DNA from: Pseudomonadota bacterium
Lineage (GTDB): Bacteria; Desulfobacterota; Desulfobulbia; Desulfobulbales; Desulfocapsaceae
Direction: 5' to 3'
DNA length: 64,000 bases
Assembly (NCBI GenBank): GCA_023412495.1
Contig: JAEYNP010000105.1
Span: 120,428-184,427 of the forward strand
The notes under the pieces were generated by a model that saw only the letters and a program-made list of their open reading frames with translations, was not told where the DNA came from and searched no databases. How positions within the stretch are numbered: the stretch's first letter is position 1; the number at the start of each line of letters is the position of its first letter. A program made the position numbers and the translations under genes. Of this stretch, positions 17,695 through 26,992 are shown in pieces.

Positions 17695-20364
17695 ATGAAT
17701 ATGAAAGAAGAAAAGTTGTTGAGCAAAGGATACGAATTCGCCGAGGTGGAAGAAAAATGGCTGCGCCGCTGGGATGAGGACAAAAGTTTCTCCGCCATCA
17801 TGGATGAGGGCAAGCCTGCCTTTTCCATCGTCATTCCGCCGCCGAACGTTACCGGAGTGCTCCATGTCGGCCATGCCCTCAACAATACCTTGCAGGACAT
17901 CCTCACCCGGTACCGGCGGATGTGCGGCTATAACACCCTGTGGGTGCCGGGCACCGATCACGCAGGGATTGCCACGCAAAATGTCGTGGAACGGCAGCTG
18001 GCCCTGGAGGGCAAGACCCGCGACGACCTCGGTCGCGAAGCCTTCATCGAGAAGGTCTGGGAGTGGCGCCAGGAGAAGGGCGGCACGATCATCAACCAGT
18101 TGAAAAAACTTGGTGCCTCCTGCGACTGGGAGCGCGAGCGCTTCACCATGGACGAGGGACTTTCCCGGGCGGTCCGCGAGGTTTTTGTCAGGCTTTACAA
18201 GGAGGGGCTGATCTACAAGGGCGACTACATCGTCAACTGGTGCCCGCGCTGCCATACCGCGCTCGCCGACGACGAGGTGGAGCACGAGGAAACCCGCGGC
18301 AAGCTTTACCATATCCGCTACCCCTACGCCGATGGCTCCGGCCATGTAGTGGTGGCTACGACCCGGCCCGAGACCATGCTCGGCGACACCGGGGTGGCCG
18401 TCCATCCGGAAGACGAGCGCTACAGCCATCTGGGCAATATAGGTATCAGGCTGCCGCTCACCGATCGGGTGATACCGGTGGTCTTCGATTCGCACGTCGA
18501 CCGGGAATTCGGCACCGGGGCGCTCAAGGTCACGCCTTCCCACGATCGCAACGACTACGAGATCGCCCAGCGCCACAACCTGCCGCACCTGAAGGTTATG
18601 GACGACAAGGGCGTCATGAACGCGGCGGCCGGCGCCTATGCCGGTCTCGACCGTTTCGCCTGCCGAAAGAGGGTGGTCGAGGACCTCGAGCGCCTCGGTT
18701 TTCTGGAAAAGATCGAAGACTACGACCACGCGGTCGGCCACTGCTACCGCTGCAAGACGGTGAGCGAACCCACCACCTCCCTGCAGTGGTTCGTGGCGGT
18801 GCGGCCCCTGGCCGACCGCGCGGTGGCGGCGGTGCGGGAAGGCCGGATCGACATCTACCCGAAATCCTGGTACAACACCTTCTACAGCTGGATGGACAAC
18901 ATCCGCGACTGGTGCATCTCCCGGCAGATCTGGTGGGGGCATCGCATCCCCGCATGGACCTGCTCGGTGTGCGGCGAGATGATCGTCGAATCGGAAGACC
19001 CGGCCGCCTGCCCCAAATGCGGCTCGGCGGAGATAATTCAGGAGACGGATGTCCTCGACACCTGGTTCTCCTCCGCCCTTTGGCCCTTCTCGACCATGGG
19101 CTGGCCGGAGAAGACTAAAGAACTTGCGACCTTCTACCCGACCTCGGTGCTGATCACCAGCTTCGATATCCTCTTCTTCTGGGTGGCGAGGATGATGATG
19201 ATGGGCCTGCACTTCATGGACGAGGTCCCCTTCCGCGATGTTTACCTGCACGCGCTGGTCCGGGACAAGCACGGCAAGAAAATGTCGAAATCCACTGGCA
19301 ACGTCATTGATCCCCTGGCGGTCATGCAGCAATACGGCACCGACGCCATGCGCTTCACCCTCACCGCCTTTGCCGCGCAGGGGCGGGAGATCCGCCTCGA
19401 CGAGGACCGGATCGAGGGGTATCGCCATTTCATCAACAAGATCTGGAACGCCGCTCGCTTTTCGCTGATGCACGTCGCCGACTGTCCGGATTCGGTGAAG
19501 GATGTGGTAGAGTCGCCCCGGGAACTGCCCCTGGTGCACCGGTGGATCCTCAGCCGGACCGCGACGGTGATCGACGAGGTGCGGCTGGCGCTCGATGAGT
19601 ATCGTTTCAACGATGCGGCCTCCGCCAACTACCAGTTCATCTGGCGGGAGTTTTGCGACTGGTATGTGGAGTGGGTCAAGGCGGATCTCTTCGGCGATGA
19701 CCAAACAGCCAGGCGGCAGGCGCAGGGTGTCTTGCTGGTGGTGCTGGAGACGATCCTGAAACTCCTCCATCCCATCACACCCTTCGTCACCGAGGAAATC
19801 TGGTCGGTGCTGCCGGGCGAGAGGCCGATGCTGGTCGGCAGTTCCTTCCCCGAGCGCCGGGAAGAATGGCTGAATCCCGTCGCGGTCGAACAGATGGAAC
19901 TGCTCATGGGCGTCATCACCGGCATCAGAAATATCCGCTCCGAGGCGGAAGTCCATCCCTCCGCGAAAATCGAGGCGTTTGTTCTCTGCAGGGATGAGGA
20001 GAAGGCGGCCTGTATTTCGCAGTTTTCCTCGGCCATCTCCGACATGACCAAGCTTGCCGCCTTTACCGTCGCTCGGGAATCTGCAAAACCGGCCGATGCC
20101 GCGACCTATATTTACAAAGATATCGAAATCTTCGTGCCTCTGAAGGGCCTTGTCGACGTGGCGGGCGAGTTGGTGAAACTCGCCCGCGAGCGGCAGAAAA
20201 TCGAGGCAAAGCTCAAACAGGTCAACGGCAAACTGAGCAACGCCCAGTTCCTGGCCAACGCCAAACCGGAAGTAGTGGCCAAAGAGCAGGAGAAAAAGGC
20301 CGAACTCGATGCGACGATGGCCAAGATCATGGAGGCGGAAGCCCGCCTGAAACAATCTGCATAG
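17695..20364 (+). CDS. valS: Valyl-tRNA synthetase
   Basis: 889 residues. Class I synthetase that charges tRNA-Val. The HIGH signature is HVGHA (residues 57-61) after PPPNVTGVL; the KMSKS loop is KKMSKSTGN near residue 527. The editing domain shows TTRPETMLGDT and GTGALKVTPSHDRNDYEI. The C-terminal coiled-coil arm (VKLARERQKIEAKLKQVNGKL) is present. Length is typical for bacterial ValRS. Start is ATG 17695, with an in-frame ATG 6 bases later also possible. nadC follows within 10 bases, so the two are probably cotranscribed. Confidence 0.97.
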   Translation: MNMKEEKLLSKGYEFAEVEEKWLRRWDEDKSFSAIMDEGKPAFSIVIPPPNVTGVLHVGHALNNTLQDILTRYRRMCGYNTLWVPGTDHAGIATQNVVERQLALEGKTRDDLGREAFIEKVWEWRQEKGGTIINQLKKLGASCDWERERFTMDEGLSRAVREVFVRLYKEGLIYKGDYIVNWCPRCHTALADDEVEHEETRGKLYHIRYPYADGSGHVVVATTRPETMLGDTGVAVHPEDERYSHLGNIGIRLPLTDRVIPVVFDSHVDREFGTGALKVTPSHDRNDYEIAQRHNLPHLKVMDDKGVMNAAAGAYAGLDRFACRKRVVEDLERLGFLEKIEDYDHAVGHCYRCKTVSEPTTSLQWFVAVRPLADRAVAAVREGRIDIYPKSWYNTFYSWMDNIRDWCISRQIWWGHRIPAWTCSVCGEMIVESEDPAACPKCGSAEIIQETDVLDTWFSSALWPFSTMGWPEKTKELATFYPTSVLITSFDILFFWVARMMMMGLHFMDEVPFRDVYLHALVRDKHGKKMSKSTGNVIDPLAVMQQYGTDAMRFTLTAFAAQGREIRLDEDRIEGYRHFINKIWNAARFSLMHVADCPDSVKDVVESPRELPLVHRWILSRTATVIDEVRLALDEYRFNDAASANYQFIWREFCDWYVEWVKADLFGDDQTARRQAQGVLLVVLETILKLLHPITPFVTEEIWSVLPGERPMLVGSSFPERREEWLNPVAVEQMELLMGVITGIRNIRSEAEVHPSAKIEAFVLCRDEEKAACISQFSSAISDMTKLAAFTVARESAKPADAATYIYKDIEIFVPLKGLVDVAGELVKLARERQKIEAKLKQVNGKLSNAQFLANAKPEVVAKEQEKKAELDATMAKIMEAEARLKQSA

Positions 20365-20372
20365 GAATGGCC

Positions 20373-21209
20373 ATGGACAAGAATCTGCTGCACAGCATGA
20401 TCCGCGACTTTCTCCGCGAGGATGTCGGACGAGGCGACCTGACCAGCGAATCGATATTTTCCGATCAGGAGATGGGCAGCGCCCGGCTCGTTGCCCGCGG
20501 CACCTTTGTGGTCGCAGGGCTCGAGTGTGTGGCCGCCGAGGTGTTCAAAGTGCAGAACCCCGCCATCATCGCCTTCGATCCGGTGCCCGAAGGGACTCTT
20601 GCCCATCCGGGCATGTCGCTGCTCACGGTCAGCGGACCGGTGGTGGATCTGCTGAAGGCGGAGCGGGTGGCCTTGAACCTTCTGCAGCGCATGTCAGGGA
20701 TCGCCACGCTCACCGCGAGTTTTGTGGAAAAGGTGAAGGTATATCCGGTCCGGATTACCGACACCAGGAAGACCACGCCGGGGCTTCGGATGCTCGAAAA
20801 ATACGCGGTGCGGATCGGGGGCGGCACCAACCACCGCTTCAACCTGGCCGACGGGGTACTGATCAAGGACAACCATATCGCCGCCTGCGGTGCGATCGAG
20901 GAGGCCGTCTCCAGGGTGCGAGGCCAGATCCCCCATACCATAAGGATCGAGGTGGAGACTGAGACCCTTGAACAGGTCGAGCAATGTCTGCAGTGCGGTG
21001 TGGACATCATCATGCTCGACAACATGAGTCCGGAGATGATGATAAAGGCGGTCAGGCTCATTGCCGGTCGGGCCCTGGTGGAAGCTTCGGGAGGAGTCAG
21101 CCTGGAGACGATCGAGGCCATCGCCATGACCGGCGTGGACATCATCTCCATCGGTGCCTTGACCCATTCTGCGCCTTCCTGCGACATCGGCATGGACTGG
21201 TCCTTCTGA
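20373..21209 (+). CDS. nadC: Nicotinate-nucleotide pyrophosphorylase (carboxylating)
   Basis: 278 residues. It converts quinolinate and PRPP to nicotinate mononucleotide, CO2 and PPi in NAD synthesis. Diagnostic segments are LREDVGRGDLT, ERVALNLLQRMSGIAT, ITDTRKTTPGLRMLEKYAV, GGGTNHRFNLADGVLIKDNH and VEASGGVSLETIEA. ATG 20373 is preferred over 20367 because AGGAA ahead of it then has normal spacing. It is the second gene of a likely valS-nadC pair; nadA and nadB are not in the window. Confidence 0.95.
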   Translation: MDKNLLHSMIRDFLREDVGRGDLTSESIFSDQEMGSARLVARGTFVVAGLECVAAEVFKVQNPAIIAFDPVPEGTLAHPGMSLLTVSGPVVDLLKAERVALNLLQRMSGIATLTASFVEKVKVYPVRITDTRKTTPGLRMLEKYAVRIGGGTNHRFNLADGVLIKDNHIAACGAIEEAVSRVRGQIPHTIRIEVETETLEQVEQCLQCGVDIIMLDNMSPEMMIKAVRLIAGRALVEASGGVSLETIEAIAMTGVDIISIGALTHSAPSCDIGMDWSF

Positions 21210-21405
21210 CGTCTCAGTCTTGTCCGCCGATGTTTTTTCAGCCGTGTCAGGAGAACTTCATGTCTATCCGAAGAGTTAAGATCTCATTCAGGTAAATTTC
21301 CTTGATCTTCCGCCTCAAGTTATGAGATACTTCCCCTGTCTGATGTTTGAAAATACGTTCCCCGTTGAAATTTAACTCGCAAGTTTTCCTTGAGGTACCA
21401 CGTTC

Positions 21406-22179
21406 ATGCGATGCCCAAAATGCGGATACATCTCCTTTGATCATCTGGAAGTATGTGTAAAATGTAAGAAGAATATCAAGGCGGTGTCGGACACTCTGCG
21501 CGGTACCGTCTATCAGGTCAAATCCCCTGTCTTTCTGCGGTTGCAGTCCGGGGAAGATGATGATTCCGTTGGTGATATCCCCGTGGCCCAGACCGGAATC
21601 GAAGAGGAGTATATCGATGAAGATCTTGAAATATTGATCGAAGAACCACAGGACGAGGAGATTGCTTTCCGGGGAGATGCGCCGGACGGACCGAAGCCGG
21701 AGAAGGACGAGGATGCCGCCGACGAGCAAGAGGATCGGGAAATCGAAGTAGATTTCAGTCAGTTCGAGGAGACTCGGGATGAGGACTTGTCCCTGGACGA
21801 TGGAGAGTCGGCGGACGACAGCAAAGAGGAAAAATCTTTTTCTCTCGAAATGCCGGAAACTTTGGCGGACATCTCCGATTTAGCCCCGCCCTCCAGGACG
21901 GCGGAACCGAAAAAAGAGCCGTCACCCGTTGCCCCCAGGGAATCCTCCTCCGATTCCGATCTGGATGGGCTGGATTTCAACCTGGCGCTTGACGATCTCG
22001 ATCTATCTATGCCGGCGGGATCTTCCGCTGAAACCGAACTCTCCCTCGACGATCTCGATTTTTCCGAAACCCTCGCCAAGGAACCACCAAAAGCGAAGGA
22101 AAAAACGGGTGCCGACATGGATGAGGAGCTTAACTTCGAACTTGATCTCGGCGGACTGTCGATCCACAAGGATCAGTAA
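21406..22179 (+). CDS. Zinc-ribbon protein with long acidic low-complexity tail
   Basis: 257 residues of unknown function. The N-terminus MRCPKCGYISFDHLEVCVKCKKN has four cysteines (3, 6, 17, 20) in two CxxC pairs, a probable zinc ribbon. The rest is very rich in Asp, Glu and Ser, with repeated short motifs such as LSLDDLDFSE, FNLALDDLDLS and FELDLGGLS. It has no membrane segment. The tail looks disordered and could bind basic partners. GAGG lies before ATG 21406. It stands alone just upstream of tRNA-Phe. No function is proposed. Confidence 0.75.
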   Translation: MRCPKCGYISFDHLEVCVKCKKNIKAVSDTLRGTVYQVKSPVFLRLQSGEDDDSVGDIPVAQTGIEEEYIDEDLEILIEEPQDEEIAFRGDAPDGPKPEKDEDAADEQEDREIEVDFSQFEETRDEDLSLDDGESADDSKEEKSFSLEMPETLADISDLAPPSRTAEPKKEPSPVAPRESSSDSDLDGLDFNLALDDLDLSMPAGSSAETELSLDDLDFSETLAKEPPKAKEKTGADMDEELNFELDLGGLSIHKDQ

Positions 22180-22261
22180 GGGATAAAAACGGGATAATGC
22201 TTCTGAATATCTGTTGACAGTGCTATCGAAGTCGAGTAAAAAAAACCTCTCTGCACGATTT

Positions 22262-22337
<76 letters not shown>

Positions 22338-22345
22338 GTAAATTC

Positions 22346-22380
22346 AAGGGGTTAAGCCACTTAAGGCTTAACCCCTTTTT
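22346..22380 (+). terminator. Rho-independent terminator of tRNA-Phe
   Basis: GGGGTTAAGCC (22348-22358) pairs perfectly with GGCTTAACCCC (22365-22375) across ACTTAA, extended by AA/TT, and is followed by a T-run. A similar stem recurs at 28735-28764. Confidence 0.92.
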
Positions 22381-22637
22381 GTTTTTCTGGCAAGTTGTCC
22401 CACTATAGTCCCACACTTTATAAATTATGGGACAGCCTCATTTGATCCTGCGGCATAGCCACGGGGTAATCTTTCAGGTCGTGCAAGCCTCGGTAACGTG
22501 GTTCTGCCATAGGGGAATCCAAACTTCCTCAATTTGAGGAAATCACATGGAGACACCAGCCCTGTTCCGACGTCTCGAGAAACTGCCAAAACAAAGTCAG
22601 AAAGAGGCAAATTCAATTTGGATTCTAGACCAATTAT
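22381..22637. other. Non-coding stretch between tRNA-Phe terminator and the AbiE-like operon
   Basis: No gene is seen. It contains the small inverted or direct elements GTCCCACTATAGTCCCACA and TTATGGGACA just after the tRNA terminator, a place where integrating elements often leave remnants. The end of the interval should carry the promoter of the downstream operon; TATGCT (22635-22640) could be its -10 box, but the -35 is weak. Confidence 0.4.
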
Positions 22638-22674
22638 GCTATTCTCCATTCTAGAATCTAGAATGGAGAATAGC
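22638..22674. promoter_or_regulatory. Perfect 37-bp palindrome: probable autoregulatory operator
   Basis: GCTATTCTCCATTCTAGA (22638-22655), a single A, then its exact reverse complement (22657-22674). The right arm contains the GGAG ribosome-binding site (22665-22668) of the gene at 22677, 8 bases before ATG. Either a dimeric repressor binds the DNA, or the transcript folds and hides the ribosome-binding site. A further half site ATTCTAGA lies at 22622-22629. AbiEi-type antitoxins are known to bind inverted repeats upstream of their own operon. Confidence 0.8.
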
Positions 22675-22676
22675 TC

Positions 22677-23219
22677 ATGTTGAAGCCACAGGATGTTTTT
22701 GTACTGCTTAAGCTGGTTGTAATGAACTCACGACCATGGTCGTATCCGATTTTGGCAGTGGAACTAGGGATGAGCCCATCTCAGATTCATTCGGCGGTCA
22801 AGCGTGCTTTAGCCGCAAATCTGGCTGTACGCCATAATGAGAAGATCGTGCCCCATTTCAGGAATCTTGAGGAATTTCTCATTCATGGCCTTAAATATGT
22901 CTTTTGGGCCGAGCAGGGAGAGATGACCAGGGGAATGCCGACCGCCTACGCAGCCCCCCCGCTTGCGGACCTCTTGGTCAGCTCTGCTGTGGAGCCTCCC
23001 CCGGTCTGGCCTGATCCGGACGGCGAGGTACGTGGCCTTGCCTTTCAACCATTATATAAGGCGGCTCCCCAGGCAGCGCGCGCTGATAAAAATCTCTACG
23101 AGCTGCTAGCCTTGGTGGACGCGGTTCGCAGCGGCCGAGCCAGAGAGAGAAAAATCGCCACGAAGAATTTGCAAATGCGATTGGAGCGGTATGCATCGGA
23201 TAACAAATCCCAACCTTGA
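22677..23219 (+). CDS. Winged-helix DNA-binding protein, probable antitoxin/autoregulator
   Basis: 180 residues. The N-terminal 60 residues look like a winged helix-turn-helix (VFVLLKLVVMNSRPWSYPILAVELGMSPSQIHSAVKRALAANLAV). The rest (FLIHGLKYVFWAEQGEMTRGMPTAYAAPPL) resembles predicted transcriptional regulators paired with nucleotidyltransferases. The gene starts 3 bases after a perfect 37-bp palindrome and overlaps the next gene by 29 bases, so the two are translationally coupled. By analogy with AbiEi/AbiEii it would be the antitoxin and autorepressor. Membership of the AbiEi family itself is not certain. Confidence 0.7.
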   Translation: MLKPQDVFVLLKLVVMNSRPWSYPILAVELGMSPSQIHSAVKRALAANLAVRHNEKIVPHFRNLEEFLIHGLKYVFWAEQGEMTRGMPTAYAAPPLADLLVSSAVEPPPVWPDPDGEVRGLAFQPLYKAAPQAARADKNLYELLALVDAVRSGRARERKIATKNLQMRLERYASDNKSQP

Positions 23220-23892
23220 GATCTTGGAGGCAGCAGTCGAACTCCTTGACGAATTGATCGACCAGCTGGTTTTCCTGGGAGGTTGCGCCACCGGTCTATT
23301 GCTCACAGATATGGCCGCCCCGCCGATCCGTGCTACACAAGATGTGGATGTCATCACCGAAGTAGCTACCATGACAGAATACTACCGGTTGGCCGAACGG
23401 TTGCGAGCAGGTGGTTTCCAAGAAGATTCCAGTGGGGACGGCCCTATTTGCCGCTGGAAAGCGGGTGGCCTTCTCCTGGACGTTATGCCGACCAATCCAC
23501 AGTTGCTCGGCTTCGGGAGCGAATGGTATCGAGAAGCCTTCGAGACGGCAACGCTCCAGACTCTTCCATCAGGGAAAGGCATCCGCATGATCACGGGACC
23601 TTATTTTCTGGCATGCAAGCTGGCAGCCTTCAGAAGCCGTGGTCAAGGTGATTACCTGATGAGCCACGACATGGAGGATATAGTGGCTGTATTGGACGGA
23701 AGGCCTGAAGTGGTTGAGGAGATCGATCAGGCCCGAATCACGCTGCGGCGGCACCTGGCCGAGAGCTTCTGGGAGCTTCTTGAAAGTCAACAATTTCGTG
23801 AGGCTCTCTCAGGACATCTGCCGCCGGATTGGGCAAATCAATCCAGAGTCCCGACCATTCTCTTACGCATAAAGCAAATAGCTGAATTGTGA
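23191..23892 (+). CDS. Nucleotidyltransferase-fold protein, AbiEii-like putative toxin
   Basis: 233 residues. A nucleotidyltransferase core is indicated by FLGGCATGLLL followed by RATQDVDVITE, the Gly-Gly...Asp-x-Asp pattern of the polymerase-beta superfamily; a third acidic residue may be the Asp in LLLDVMP. GPYFLACKLAAFRSRGQGDYLMSHDMEDIVAVLDGR is a conserved C-terminal block of AbiEii/AbiGii-like proteins. In AbiE systems such an enzyme blocks growth by nucleotide transfer and is opposed by the upstream regulator. The start lies 29 bases inside the upstream gene. A role in phage defence is inferred, not shown. Confidence 0.75.
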   Translation: MHRITNPNLEILEAAVELLDELIDQLVFLGGCATGLLLTDMAAPPIRATQDVDVITEVATMTEYYRLAERLRAGGFQEDSSGDGPICRWKAGGLLLDVMPTNPQLLGFGSEWYREAFETATLQTLPSGKGIRMITGPYFLACKLAAFRSRGQGDYLMSHDMEDIVAVLDGRPEVVEEIDQARITLRRHLAESFWELLESQQFREALSGHLPPDWANQSRVPTILLRIKQIAEL

Positions 23893-23995
23893 AGAGCAAG
23901 AGTTCGGGTGTAATGCATATCTGAATTACATCTTCACAAAGCAAGCCGGAGACGCGAATCTCCTCTGACGCCAAAAACGGATCGAACTGTCTGGA

Positions 23996-25828
23996 TTACT
24001 CTTCGCAGGCAGGGAGAATGACCGTGAAGGTGGAGCCTTCTCCAGGCCGGCTTGTGACCTGGATATCCCCCTTATGGTCTTTGACGATGGCGGAGCAGAT
24101 CGAAAGTCCCAGGCCCGTCCCTCCGTCGTTCATTTTCTGCGAATAGAATGGCTGAAATATCCGATCGAGAATCTCCGGCTCGATCCCCACGCCGTTGTCC
24201 GTCACCGTAACCGCGATACCGTCCTTTTCCCGGCGGGTACGCACCAGGATCTTGCCGCCCGGTTGACAGGCATCCGCTGCATTGGTCAGCAGATTGAGGA
24301 CAACCTGCTTGATCTGGTCGGCAATCGCCTGAATCTTCGGCAGTTCCGCTGCCGGTTCATACGTGACGCTCAGCCGTTTCTTGCGGAAACTGCTTTTGCA
24401 GAGCTGGAGCAGGTCGTTAATTATTAGATGGATATCGGTCGAGGTCTTCTGCCCGGTTGTCGGGCGGTTGAAATCGCGTAGATTGGCAAGCAGCTGCTTC
24501 AAGCGTTGGGCTTCGCCGATGGCCAGTTCGACCATCTTGCTGTCATCTTCCGCCACTTGCACTTTCACGCCCTTCAGCACGTTCAGGATGCTTTGAAGGG
24601 GACTGCTGAAGTCATGGAAGATGGAGGCGGACAACCTGCCGATGGTGGAAAGCTTCTGGGTGTGCAGGAAATTGACCTGGGTTTCCTCAAGTTCGCGGGT
24701 GCGGCTCTCGACTCGCTGTGCCAGCTCTTCATTCAGGATGCGCATCTGAACTTCGTTGTTCTTGCGCTCGGTGATATCTTCGGAAAAAACGATGATGCCG
24801 CCCACTCTTCCCGCTGCTGTATACCAGGGGTGGATCTTCCACCGTATCCATCGGATCGACCCGTCGAACCGCCGATAGGAGTCCTCGTCCTCGCTCAGCA
24901 CCTCCCCGGCAAGTCCCCGGCGATGGGCTTCCTTCCACCTTTCGGGCACATCGTGGATCGCATAGGCCGACAGGCCGACCAGATCGCGACCCTCCATGCC
25001 GATGTCCGCCACCCAGCGGCTGCTGGCGCCGAGGTAGCACATCTCGCGGTCGAAGACGGCGAGCGCCACCGGGGCGTGCTCGATGAAGAGCCGCAACTGC
25101 TGCTCTCTCTCGTGGAGGACTTGCTGCAGCCGGTGTGGTTCGGTGATATCCTCGGTCGTCACGGCGCTGCCGATGAGATTCCCTTCCCCGTCGTACAGTG
25201 GGGCTGCGCTGTTCTGGATATACCGTATAGCGCCGTCGAACCTCCTGATCCTTATGATCTGCCGCAGCGTGGTCGTTTCTTTTTGCACGGCGATTGCCGC
25301 CGCCCATTCCCCGGGTGCGACCGGAGAGTCCGTATCCCCCCACCAGGCCTTGAAGTACGCAAAATCCTCTGACGAATCGGTTGCCGGCAGAGGTTTCCCC
25401 CAGGTATCCTCGAGTGCCTTGTTGGCGAGAATGATTTTTCCGCAGGCATTGGTAATGGCAACGCCTGTCGGCAGAGCTGCCAAAACAGTTGAAATTACAT
25501 ACGTTTCATCCGCCAGGTCGATGCCAGACTTCACCAGGGCGGCGGTTTTTCTCCCCAGATCCTTTCCCTCGCGGTCTTCCTCCTGACTTCCTGCCGAACT
25601 CTTTGTTCTTACTGCGCAAACCTTGCCGTCCAGCATCCGGGCGTCGCGGAGATCGTCCCGCTGACGCAGGAGTTCGGTCTTCAGGTTGTTGACCAGCTTT
25701 CGCAACTTCTCCATATCGAGCGCATCGACGTCAATCTCTTCCAGACTGCCGAGGGTCTCCTCCAGTCTTGTCTGCCAACGGGCAAGCTTCTGCCCTGAGG
25801 TCTCGATATTGTTCAGATTGATGGTCAT
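23996..25828 (-). CDS. Soluble PAS-domain sensor histidine kinase
   Basis: 610 residues without a membrane helix, so probably cytoplasmic. It has an N-terminal coiled coil (KLARWQTRLEETLGSLEE), then about three PAS domains (ALPTGVAITNACGKIILAN; QLRLFIEHAPVALAVFDRE; intervening PAC signatures with ITEPHRL and ITERKNN). A phosphoacceptor helix carries His405 (SIFHDFSSPLQS) and the ATPase has GGTGLGLSICSAIVKDH. It has no receiver domain. ATG 25828 with GGAG nine bases upstream is preferred to TTG 25843. No response regulator is adjacent, so it is an orphan kinase. Confidence 0.9.
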   Translation of the reverse strand: MTINLNNIETSGQKLARWQTRLEETLGSLEEIDVDALDMEKLRKLVNNLKTELLRQRDDLRDARMLDGKVCAVRTKSSAGSQEEDREGKDLGRKTAALVKSGIDLADETYVISTVLAALPTGVAITNACGKIILANKALEDTWGKPLPATDSSEDFAYFKAWWGDTDSPVAPGEWAAAIAVQKETTTLRQIIRIRRFDGAIRYIQNSAAPLYDGEGNLIGSAVTTEDITEPHRLQQVLHEREQQLRLFIEHAPVALAVFDREMCYLGASSRWVADIGMEGRDLVGLSAYAIHDVPERWKEAHRRGLAGEVLSEDEDSYRRFDGSIRWIRWKIHPWYTAAGRVGGIIVFSEDITERKNNEVQMRILNEELAQRVESRTRELEETQVNFLHTQKLSTIGRLSASIFHDFSSPLQSILNVLKGVKVQVAEDDSKMVELAIGEAQRLKQLLANLRDFNRPTTGQKTSTDIHLIINDLLQLCKSSFRKKRLSVTYEPAAELPKIQAIADQIKQVVLNLLTNAADACQPGGKILVRTRREKDGIAVTVTDNGVGIEPEILDRIFQPFYSQKMNDGGTGLGLSICSAIVKDHKGDIQVTSRPGEGSTFTVILPACEE

Positions 25829-26020
25829 TGTCCCAGACTCCAAACTCTGACCTTTGCATTGTCGGGAAAGTACTACTTTAATACCATAAGGATACTTTCC
25901 GGCGGCCGTTACTTCTTTTTATGATTCCCACAAAATACTTAGGTTTTCTGGTAATCATAGACTCACTGCTGCAGGTTTTTCTGCGCCTCCTCGGTTCCAG
26001 CGCAGGCGCGTACGATACTT

Positions 26021-26992
26021 TCATTGACCCGTGACTGCAGGCCAGAGGTAGTAGAACCCGCTCTCCGCCACGCCCGACCAGGCTGAGAGCAAGGGTGGCA
26101 ACAGCGCACCGTGGTTGCCGCTCCCCTGCTGAAACGTCATGTTGTAGATCGTATCGTTTTCGATATCGCCATGCCGGTAAACGATGATTCGGGCGTTTTC
26201 CGGCAAAGCAGCCAATTCCTTCGCCTTGGCGATCGCATCGTCGAGGTAGCCGATCTGGTCGACCAAACCTATCTCCTTGGCTTCGGGTGCGAGGAACACG
26301 CGAGCTGAGGCAATCAGCTTGATTTGTTCGGGCGTCAGGTGCCGGTTCTCGACTACCAGTTCGAGGAAACGGTCCGCCAGGTTGTCTGTCAGCTGCTGGA
26401 ATATGGCCTGTTCTTCCAAGGTCGGTGGACGGAAGGGCGAACCCATGTCCTTCAACTCACCAGAAGTGTTTACGTGCATCGCAAGGCCCACCTTGTCCAT
26501 CAAGCCGCGGATGCCAGGGTAGGCGAAGATGACACCAATCGAACCGGTGACGGTGGTCGGGTGCGCGAGGATATAGTCGGCGGGCAAGGAAACGTAATAA
26601 CCGCCTGAAGCGGCCACATCCATCATGGAAACAACCACCTTCGCCTGGGCGCGCTCCTTGAATTCCTTGATCTCATGATAAAGGATATCGCTGGCGGTCA
26701 CGGTGCCGCCCGGTGAATTGATCTTGAGCAGCAGAGCTTTGACGTGCGAGTCCTTCTGGGCCTGGCGCAGGTGGGAGACGACTTCCTGTACCATGCTGGG
26801 CTCGGAACGCAGTAGTTTTTCGTCGGGCCTGTCCGATATCAGTCTGTCTATGCTGACGACCAGGATCTTATCCTCTCCGGTGCCTTGCAGCGTTTTTTCC
26901 TTGAGGGGAGCTTCCCCGGGGAAAAGGCTGAGCGAGCATCCCGAAAACAGGGCCACGATTGCCGACATCATCACGAGAGTTCTATTTTTCAT
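26021..26992 (-). CDS. sppA: Signal peptide peptidase SppA-type S49 protease, lipoprotein
   Basis: 323 residues. A lipoprotein signal (MMSAIVALFSGC, lipobox FSGC) suggests membrane anchoring. The serine protease core shows LLLKINSPGGTVTASDILYHEI and the nucleophile Ser129 in DVAASGGYYVSLPADYI, followed by GSIGVIFAYPGI. Length fits the short single-domain SppA class, which degrades cleaved signal peptides and membrane fragments. GGAGG precedes ATG 26992. It stands alone, with the PAS kinase downstream on the same strand after 192 bases. Confidence 0.9.
   Translation of the reverse strand: MKNRTLVMMSAIVALFSGCSLSLFPGEAPLKEKTLQGTGEDKILVVSIDRLISDRPDEKLLRSEPSMVQEVVSHLRQAQKDSHVKALLLKINSPGGTVTASDILYHEIKEFKERAQAKVVVSMMDVAASGGYYVSLPADYILAHPTTVTGSIGVIFAYPGIRGLMDKVGLAMHVNTSGELKDMGSPFRPPTLEEQAIFQQLTDNLADRFLELVVENRHLTPEQIKLIASARVFLAPEAKEIGLVDQIGYLDDAIAKAKELAALPENARIIVYRHGDIENDTIYNMTFQQGSGNHGALLPPLLSAWSGVAESGFYYLWPAVTGQ

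Noticed and set aside
17479..20355. 958-codon open frame opposite valS
   Set aside because: It is the antisense shadow of valS in GC-rich DNA; its protein is Gly/His/Asp-rich without any domain, while the other strand encodes a complete ValRS.
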